A stretch of DNA of 12,941 nucleotides from Microcaldota archaeon (GTDB lineage: Archaea > Micrarchaeota > Micrarchaeia > Norongarragalinales > UBA97): assembly GCA_016217775.1 (NCBI GenBank), contig JACRGG010000023.1:1-12941 (forward strand), in the 5' to 3' direction. Below are positions 1-7,700 of this stretch, one piece after another (within the stretch, counting starts at the first letter, position 1; each line of letters starts with the position of its first letter). The translations under genes and the position numbers were made by a program. The notes beneath the pieces were generated by a model that was given only the letters and a program-made list of their open reading frames with translations, searched no databases and was not told the origin of the DNA.

Positions 1-213
1 GCGCGCCCGCTTTTCAACGCGAGTTCCTTAATCAAAAACAACGACAATCTATTCATTCCACACGCGCCCTTGTTTGCTTCCCACCCAAAAACCCCAATCT
101 TAAGCTATTATCACGTCAAAATAACAATAGTGTTATGTTAGTATTATAAACAAACCAGTTTTTAAGGGTTTTCACTAGAAACAAAATTCCCCGAACGCGA
201 GTTTTGCAGCCGG

Positions 214-265
214 TTTGTTAACAAAAACAACGTTTTTGCCGGGTTTCGTTATCAATAATGATAAC
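214..265. repeat. Cluster of three short inverted repeats
   Basis: Three perfect inverted repeats lie within 52 bases. TTTGTTAACAAA at 214-225 is a 12-bp palindrome. CAAAAAC-AAC-GTTTTTG at 222-238 is a 7-bp stem with a 3-nt loop. GTTATCA-ATAA-TGATAAC at 248-265 is a 7-bp stem with a 4-nt loop. They lie in non-coding DNA beyond the end of the surface-protein operon. They may be protein-binding sites or weak hairpins in a transcript crossing the region. No gene start is close enough to assign a role. Confidence 0.5.
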
Positions 266-324
266 AAACCTGCTTGAAAACAAGCTTACTAAAGGAAACG
301 CGCCTTACCCACTAGCGCTAAAGG

Positions 325-354
325 AAAAAAAGAAGGAAAACACGCGAGAAAAAA
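325..354 (-). terminator. Oligo-T terminator of the surface operon
   Basis: Read on the minus strand, the DNA after the stop of the 447 aa gene contains a T6 run (349-354) and then a T7 run (325-331) within a pyrimidine-rich stretch, 35-65 bases past the stop. Archaeal RNA polymerase terminates at such T-tracts without needing a stable hairpin. The assignment rests on position and composition only. Confidence 0.5.
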
Positions 355-388
355 TGGCAAGCGCAACTTACAGCAAAACGCTCAAGCG

Positions 389-1732
389 CTATACGACTTT
401 CCCCGAATTCTTTGCGGAGGAACTAGTTTTGCCAGATGATGAAACTTGAATGAATACGCCAACATCATTGTCCTTAACTGTACCATAGTCAGTTATTTTT
501 TGGCCGTATAAGTCGAGGGAATACTTTCGCCCATCGCTATCCGTTGCTGACCAAAGTTGCGGGCTGGAAGATTTTTTGTTCTTAGCAAGTTCTGAAGACG
601 AGCTTTTGGGCGCGTTCAACTCAAGTTGTCTTCCGTCCTTGAACAATATTTTTGCGCAATCCACTTTGGAAAGAGAAGATAGTTTTGCCATAGTACTCAT
701 CGGCGTAGTGCCGCCGTCTTCGCAAGTCCGCCCAACGTTGCCTCTTTTCACTGAAAAAACCAGGTCTTGGCCGAAGTCAAGCATTGATAGGCTTGAAGTG
801 CACTTATAGAAATGGCGTTCATTAACGTAATTACCTAGCGAGTTGCCTCCAAGGTCAAAGTAATTAGCTACCGCGTTGCCTCCAATGCATAGTTTATAGT
901 CAAAAGCGTCTTCTTTGCTGAAAGTGGCAAACCCGACTTCGGCGCCTTTCGCGTAAGTCTTGCCGCCGATTTTCAACCCGTCTTCTTTTATTACCTTAAG
1001 ACGAGCCCTGAAGCCAAACGTGAAAGGAGCAATGTTCTTTGTACCAATAACGCGATGGTATAATTTGTCTGGAAAGAAAAAACTTTGAGTAAGTCTATAT
1101 AATAAGCTATCCTGCGAGTAATCTCCTACATTTCTAAAAGAACTATATTCTCCATTCTCTTGTTGAATTGCTAACTCAAGCGCCAAGTACTCGTTGAAAT
1201 GATTTTGCGTTGCCGTTTCAAGACTAGAATCAAGTACAAGCGAGTAAACCGCGCCAAGAGTCTTTTCTGTATCAATAGAACGGCTTGTCGGATACGCGTA
1301 AACAACTTTTTCAACGAAATCAGCTTTTTCAAAGAGCGTCTCTCCGGTAAACGCGTAATCCGCTGTTCCTGCTTCCCCAGAGCCGTCGGTGAGTTGAATA
1401 GTGTACTTCTTGTTTTTCTCCAAGCCGGTTATGGAGTAACTAATCGTCTTGCCGCCAAAATGATTTTTGTCCAAATCCATTGATTCAGTGAAACTCGTGT
1501 CGAACTTGCCTCCATTGCTGTTGAATAAAAAGACGGAAACAGGAAGCTTAACTTGAGCGCCAGTGCCTTCCTTTGGAGCCAAGTAAATGCAGCCTTGGAT
1601 TCCCCCGGGAATTTCTTTCGCCTTGCAATCCTTAACAATAGCCTTGTCAACTTTAAGCACTGGAGATTCTGCTGAAACTTGCATTACTAGAGCAAACAAA
1701 ACGAATGCAGCCAACAAAAAGCTTGTCTTCAT
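389..1732 (-). CDS. Secreted hypothetical protein with signal peptide and Fn3-like N-terminal domain
   Basis: A 447 aa exported protein of unknown function. Residues 1-21 form a classical signal peptide: Lys2, a Leu/Ala/Phe/Val core, and a likely cleavage after Val-Ser-Ala21. Residues of about 22-132 look like a beta-sandwich of fibronectin III type, with a 'SYSITGLEKNKKYTIQL' strand-loop-strand. The rest matches no family I recognise. There are six cysteines (Cys36 and Cys48, then four after about residue 290), consistent with three disulfides outside the cell. The C-terminus is low-complexity Ser/Lys-rich (two SSS-rich stretches, ending SAKNSGKVV) with no membrane span or sorting signal. 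The ATG lies two bases after the stop of the 2504 aa gene and has a GGTGG ribosome binding site, so the genes are coupled and probably function together at the surface. It ends in TAG. Part of the gene is clearly more AT-rich than the giant upstream. Confidence 0.85.
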   Translation of the reverse strand: MKTSFLLAAFVLFALVMQVSAESPVLKVDKAIVKDCKAKEIPGGIQGCIYLAPKEGTGAQVKLPVSVFLFNSNGGKFDTSFTESMDLDKNHFGGKTISYSITGLEKNKKYTIQLTDGSGEAGTADYAFTGETLFEKADFVEKVVYAYPTSRSIDTEKTLGAVYSLVLDSSLETATQNHFNEYLALELAIQQENGEYSSFRNVGDYSQDSLLYRLTQSFFFPDKLYHRVIGTKNIAPFTFGFRARLKVIKEDGLKIGGKTYAKGAEVGFATFSKEDAFDYKLCIGGNAVANYFDLGGNSLGNYVNERHFYKCTSSLSMLDFGQDLVFSVKRGNVGRTCEDGGTTPMSTMAKLSSLSKVDCAKILFKDGRQLELNAPKSSSSELAKNKKSSSPQLWSATDSDGRKYSLDLYGQKITDYGTVKDNDVGVFIQVSSSGKTSSSAKNSGKVV

Positions 1733-1734
1733 TT

Positions 1735-4700
1735 CTAGCCACCATTGCTTGGCACGGTAATCTTAGACCCGCCGCTAGTCGTGCCCGCGCCCTTGCTTTT
1801 TTTGCCCGGCGCGGGCGTTTCACCGGTTTTTTCTTTTGTTTCCGAGCTTATTTGGATTACTTTTTGCGTTCCTTCCCCGACCGTAATGCCGAACTTGCAG
1901 AGGGCGGATTCGTCGGGCTGGGTGAAAAAATAATAGCTAGTTGCTTGGTCGCCAAAAGAATCTACAGAAACAGTATTTAGTTTAACTCCGGGAATATTAT
2001 TGCACGAAAGCTCCGGCGTAACAGTTGAAACTTTAGCGTATGAAGCGCCAATCCTCACTTTCTGTCCTTGGTTGACGTGGTACTTTCCATCGGACTTTTG
2101 GTTAAGCGCGTCGCTTGGAGTTTCTTTATTAGTTTTTTTGTCGACGCTAATCCTGTAAACGGATAGTTCTACGCTGCTTTCCGGCTTTGCTTCAGCTTTT
2201 GCCGTAGTTGCAGAAGCAGCTCCGGTTTTGGCTGGGGAAGTCAATTTGACTGAAAACTCGTAAGACTGACCCAAGTACTCAAGCCTGAAGGGAACGCGCT
2301 CGTCAATCGCGCCGGCAAAAAGAGAATTAAAATCAAACGAAATCTTCAATCCGTCGTCAGCCGACTCGCACGAGACAGTAGGCACCGCCTCAAACGAGGG
2401 TTTTAGGGGAGTGCACGTAACGCCTTCGACTTTCTTGCCGTCGGAATAAAACTTTGGAAGCAAAGCCGGGTTTTTATCCGAGTCAATGGAGTAAGACGCG
2501 CCCCTTGAGGCAACGTTTAGGTTCACGTTGTTGCCCGGCACGATTATTGGAAGCAGCGTCACTTCGCGCGTTGTTTCGTAAGCGGATGGCGAAACGGTTT
2601 TAACGAACACGCTCCCAGCCGAGGAGGCCTTGACTTTCTTCACGTCAAACTCGAGCTCGCCAAACGAAACTATTCCCTTGTGGAAGTTAATCTCCCCGTC
2701 TTTTAGCCCGCCAACGGAAGACGCCTCTGAATCAATTCCCGCAAACTTGCTCTTGGAGTCTTCGGAAGAAAGCTCGTAGTTGTCAACACGGCCGTCGCCG
2801 GCGGAAACAAACAGCGGGAATTCAAGCGGCGTAAAATCGTCTTTCACAAAAGTAATCTTGGTTTTCGCCGTAAAGTCGTTCGCGAATCCGTACGACCAGC
2901 TAATCTCACCAGTCGCCTCCCCGCCAGAATAACCGCCCGCGCTTGCCGAGCTTGCCTTCACGTGAATTTCTTTCTCCGAGCACGCCACGTCGTCGGCCTG
3001 CAAGCCGAGTTTTAGCGCAGCGGACTTCACCGCATCGGTGTTGCACAAGATTGGGCCAGCGATTTCCAGCCCGCTTGCCTTAGTCTCGCCAAAACCCGTG
3101 TCCGGGCTTACGTAAACCTTGATTTCCTTCGGGATTCCCTTGTCCGACCCTTCGCGAGAGAATTGAGCGTATTTCCCGGAGCAGTACATTGTCTTGGAGT
3201 CAGAGTAAACCGGCCCGCCGTACGAGCTTGCGGGAATGACGGTGATGCTAACTGGAATTCTTCGCGTTGCCCCCTCGGACGTCACAACGAGTTGTCCTTG
3301 CGCGACTCCATAAGTTGATTGGCTCGGCCCGTTGTAGGACGCGCTTAAGGATAATTGGTTTTGGTCGCACGTTGCGGTTACGGAAACGTATTGGTTTAAT
3401 TGGTTGGTTAATTGGCTTGGCTGGCAGTACTTTAACTTGCACGCCTCAAAGCCCTGCTTGGTGCAAATAAGCGGCGGAGAGCACTCGACTGGAATCCCCG
3501 AGTTAGGCGCGAATAAGGGGTTTTGCGAGTACAAGCCGTTGGAGTACGCGGGCGCGGATTGCACCGAGTTTTTCGCCTCGCCGTCGTACCCCAAGTAATC
3601 CTGGCAAATCGGGCATCCAAGCGGGTTGGAGAAGACTTGCGGAGGCTGGCACCCCATTGGAACCCCGACTGGGTTGTAGGAGTACTGCTGGAAGCCATAC
3701 CCAGTCAGCCAATTCTGCTGGTTGAAGGGCGTTTGCGCAAAGGAATTCTGGGGGTAGAACTGCCCGGAATTCAAGTAGTTGAGCGCGAATCCCTTCACGT
3801 CGCAACTCGGCGCGTCCTTGAACTTGACTGGGTAAACCGACTCGCTTGAATACCCTTGGCCGTAATTGAATTGGTAAGGCGAGCTTGATGCGGTTAGTGA
3901 AATGCGCGAGGGAAGAGTCGCCACGCCAGTAACGGGTTTAGTAAATGGAATTCCGAACACGTTGTTAGCGTCGACGACTAATTGCTTGGTTGCGCGCCCC
4001 CCGTTTTTCAAGTTGAAAGAAATGCGGCCTCCTTGCGCGAAGGAATTGTACAAGCCCTCGCGCGGGAATTGCGCGTCGACAGTCAAGACGTTGTTCGAGC
4101 AGCTTGCGAAAACGCTTCCGCGAGGCGCGGACGGGTCTAGTAGCGGAATCATTTTCACCGAACAACTGGTAACAGCGCCAAGCGACGCTAGGTTGAATTG
4201 CTTTAGGAACGTCCCGTCGGAATCAAGGACGGCGTAAACCATTTCCTCGACCGGCTCGTACAAGTCCGCGGTGCACAACGTGCTGCACGAGCCCCCGCAG
4301 TCAACGCCCGCCTCGTCGCCGTTGGAGACTCCATCAGAGCAGCTTGGCGCGGGACAGGATTTTTGCTCGAATAACTCGCACGAGCCGCCGCAGTCAACGC
4401 TATGCTCGTCCGCGTTTTTCACCCCGTCCGAGCAAGTCAATTGCTTGTCGGGCAAATCCGCTAGCGAGGAATCAAGGCCGACTGAAACCGGGCGCTGGAC
4501 TGACGGCTTGTTCTCGCACTCGAATAATATCGCGCCGCTTCCTTGGTAAGAGCGGTATAATCCCGGGAATGAATTGTACTCGGCCTGCAAATCCAGCACG
4601 CCGTCAAGGCACCGCGCCTCATCTAGTGTAACGTAGGAAGTTATCGGCCGGTTTTTGTTCAAACGCGAGTCGCTGATGGACGGGCGAAGCGAGCACGAGG

Positions 4701-7700
4701 TTATCTTGCACCCGGCGGCTTCAATCGGCTCAAGGGAGAGGAGTTTCTTGTCCTGCAATAGGCTGTCGAGGGTTAGCGAAACGGTGGCGCCGATTTTTTG
4801 GAGGCTGGTTTTCACGCACGAATTCGAGCACACTCCCCCGCAGTCTATTCCCTCCTCATTCTCGTCCTTAATCCTGTTGTTGCAGGCGGCTTTCGAGCAA
4901 AGATTCGGGCACGAGCCCCCGCAGTCAATTCCAGCCTCGTCGCCGTCAAGAACGCCATTCGAGCAGTCCGCCTTGTTCTGCGGGAATTGCGTGCTCGGGT
5001 CGAACTTGACTTTCACGAAGACTTCCTTTGAAGCCAAACCCTGTTTTTTCAGCAGGATGGTCGCTCGCGCGCCGTAGTTTAAGTACGGGAATTTCATCGA
5101 CGAGTAAGACGCGTCAACGCGCAGCACGGTTATCCTCCCCGTTGCGTCCGGCTCGCACTTCGCGAAAATCCTTCCTTTTGACTCCGAGTCCAGGGTTGCT
5201 TGGCTGACTTCGCACTCGTCCGGCGCGCTCGCGGGAATCGTGGAGAAAATCTTGCTTGCGTCAAAGTACTTGGTGGCCTCCATTGTTGACGAGAGGGCAA
5301 ATTCTATTGCCGAAGGCAGGGCGTCATAATTAATTCCCTGGACTACGCACGAGCCTAAGGAGCATAATTGCCCGCTTGGGCAGTCGGAATCAGCGGAGCA
5401 CGACTCGGCCCTGACGCAGACTCCATTCGAATCGGTTAATCCGGAACAACAGTCTCCCCCGCCAGAAATGCCGCCTTCTTGCACGCACTGGGAGGGTGGA
5501 GTTGACGGAGTCACAGTGACGGCGCATTGCCTCGCGCCGCTTGGCCCGATGACTCGAAGTGAAATGAATTGGCTCACGCCATTAGGCGCGGTTAATTGGA
5601 TTAAGCCCGTCTGGGGGAAGCACACGCTTGAGTCGGATAAGTCGTATGATGAAGTGACTTGCATTATCCTCCCGTTGTCCAAGCAGCTGACCGACGTCCC
5701 GCCCGATGAGGACGCGCCTTGCGAGAATTCCATTAACGAGCACGACTGCAGTTCCCCAAGCGCCTTGGTCGAGTACTGGCCGGAGCCAAACGCGATGTCG
5801 CCCGTTTTGGAAAGCGGGAAGACAAGCGTGGCGCCGGGGGCGATGTCCTTGGTTGCAGGCTGGCTGTAGTCAGTCACGTTCACGAAAACGGATAGGAGCA
5901 AGTTTTGCACCGAACTCGCGCCGGCTTGCGCGTTTAAGGAAAGCACGCAGTACTTGTCCCTCAAGTTCGCGCCCTTGGCAACCGAGAGGGCCAGCTCAAC
6001 CTCATCAAGAGCCTGCAGTTCGAAGCTTGACGGGTTTACCTTGACCAAATTGTTTTGCGCCCCGTCGCACGAGAAGCTCGTCGTCACCCTAGTCGAGACT
6101 GGAAGAAGCGAATAAGCCAAAGTCGCGTTGCTTAAACCAGTGCTTGAGTCCCCGGTTAAGGAAATTTCGGTTGGCTGCGCGCTGATGTAATCGGATTGGG
6201 AGACGCTGATGCAGTCGGACAAGGGAGTTTCGTAAACCGCGAAGTCCGCGCCTTGCGCCCGCACGCCAATCTTCCCCACTTTGGACGGCTTTAAGAGAAT
6301 CTCGTAGTGCCCGCTTTTTCCCGCATTGGTTGTCCCGTCGCCGGAGAGGAACGCCTCGACGCCGTTAAGCGGCCTTCCCTCGCACTCGAACGCGGCCACT
6401 TGCGCGTCGGCAATCCTCTCGCCAAGCGAGTCAAGCAAGTCAATCGAGAGGGATTCCTCCAAGCCCAGAGTAAACTGGCTTGGCGAAACAACGGGTTTTC
6501 TAAAAGCCCTTCTCCCCGACACGCGCATTGTAGTAGTGAACTTCGCGCTTGATTCCTCTGACTCGCCGTTTAGCCCAAACGATACCGCGGCGAGGTTCGA
6601 GGGCTTCACCGCCCTTAACGAAAAGCTCCCGGCACTTGTTTTCCCCTTAACCCAATCGACCGGCACGCTGAAAGCGGGGGTTGAAGAAGGCGAGGACGGC
6701 GAATCGGATGATGAGAAAGATGCGGCTAAGCTGATTTTGCTCCCGCCGGCTTGAGTCGCGGTCGAGCCGCTTTCCAAGACGTCGTCGCCCTCGACAAAGT
6801 GCTTGGTGAAAACGTCGATTGAGTTGATTGGAGTCGCGGAGGCAATAGAGTAGTCAACGCGCGCTTGGCCGCCGAGGGGAATATCCAAGTTCTTGGTGGC
6901 CTTCTTCGAGTCCTTTGAGAACACGAACAGCCCGCACACGCCGTTAGAGCACGAGTAGGAAAACGAGGAAAATGTTAGCTCGGCTTTTTGCTGCGGCGCG
7001 GTGCAAAAATCGGTTTTGCTTAACGCGCGCGCCCCGCCGGCCTTAATCAATTCCGCGGCGGCTTTCTCCTCAAACGGGTAGATTGACGGGTCGTCGGAAT
7101 TCGATGAGAACGCGCTGTAATACAATAATAGGGGCTTGCCCGCGGGCACGCCGTCGAGGACTTGGATTTTCACGGACAATTGCCTGGAGAACCCGCTTGA
7201 CTTGTTGAAGTCGTACTGCACGAACTTGTACGCGTTCAAGTCCGAGCCCGTTGACTGGCAGGCGGTCGTGGAAAAAGTTTTTCCGCCGGACAGGATTGCG
7301 CCGTCCAAGAGCGGCGCGTAGGAAATGAACGCAAAATCGTTTTCAGCGCTTAACTCCCCGCCTGCGCGAATCGTGATGCCGGAAAAATCCGATTTTGGCG
7401 CGGTCAGCGTGAATTTTGCGGCGTACTCCGCCGCGTTGGTCGGGAACTCTACTTTGCGCCCAAGAGAGTCGAACAGCCCGTCGAAAACCACTTTGGCCGC
7501 CTTTATGGAATCGATTGAATGCAATTGGATTTTCTCAACGCGCGACTCGGTCGGGTAGAGGGTTGACGCGCTGCTTTCAAACAAAACGTAGTTAGGCGCG
7601 CCCACCGAGTAGGTGAACTGGGAGTTGCCCGGTATCTTCAATACGCATAGGGAGCCGGCGGAGGCGGAGCGGCACGACGAAATTTGCTTTCCGTCAACAA

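Larger units (their letters stand above)
1..388. other. AT-rich gene-free region
   Basis: No supported coding gene or structural RNA is visible here. The stretch holds an AT-rich segment at about 100-290, a cluster of inverted repeats at 214-265 and T-tracts (minus strand) just after the 447 aa gene. Two short words occur twice in the same order: AACGCGAGTT at 16-25 and 194-203, and CAAAAACAACG at 33-43 and 222-232, which hints at an old local duplication. The word CTAAAGGAAA also repeats at 289-298 and 318-327. A 63-codon plus-strand frame at 258-449 resembles no family I know and overlaps the end of a real gene, so it is not called. Confidence 0.6.
2235..5870 (-). repeat. Diverged two-cysteine beta-module repeats in the giant protein
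   Basis: This span encodes several units of about 100-130 aa that I align by eye. Each has a Cys in a short strand, a second Cys about 15-25 residues later, a hydrophobic strand, a Gly/aromatic turn (such as 'FPREGLYNSFAQGG'), a strand, and a Lys/Val-rich final strand. Approximate residue spans are 1128-1238, 1306-1420, 1480-1597, 1662-1768, 1778-2007 (with insert), 2020-2153 and 2246-2338; a possible further copy lies at 2356-2466, just outside this span. Sequence identity is low, so the repeat is a proposal based on pattern, not on an alignment score. Confidence 0.5.

Noticed and set aside
1..388. CRISPR array or structural RNA in the AT-rich spacer
   Set aside because: Repeated words are only 10-11 bases with unequal spacing, and no tRNA cloverleaf or regular repeat-spacer pattern is visible.
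258..449. Plus-strand 63-codon open frame with a Lys-rich product
   Set aside because: No ribosome binding site, no recognisable motif, starts inside an inverted repeat and overlaps the 3' end of a well-supported minus-strand gene.
3391..3424. Tandem-like TTGGTTTAATTGGTTGG repeat on the plus strand
   Set aside because: It is explained by the Gln/Asn/Leu-rich codons of the giant protein (QLTNQLNQ) rather than by an independent DNA repeat.
4655..5077. Plus-strand 140-codon open frame opposite the giant gene
   Set aside because: It is antisense to the DCGG knot region; repeated 'HEPPQSIPASS' words are simply the reverse reading of the knots. Long antisense frames are expected opposite GC-rich coding DNA.
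6326..6754. Plus-strand 142-codon open frame opposite the giant gene
   Set aside because: No family features, no ribosome binding site or promoter, and fully contained within continuous coding sequence on the other strand.
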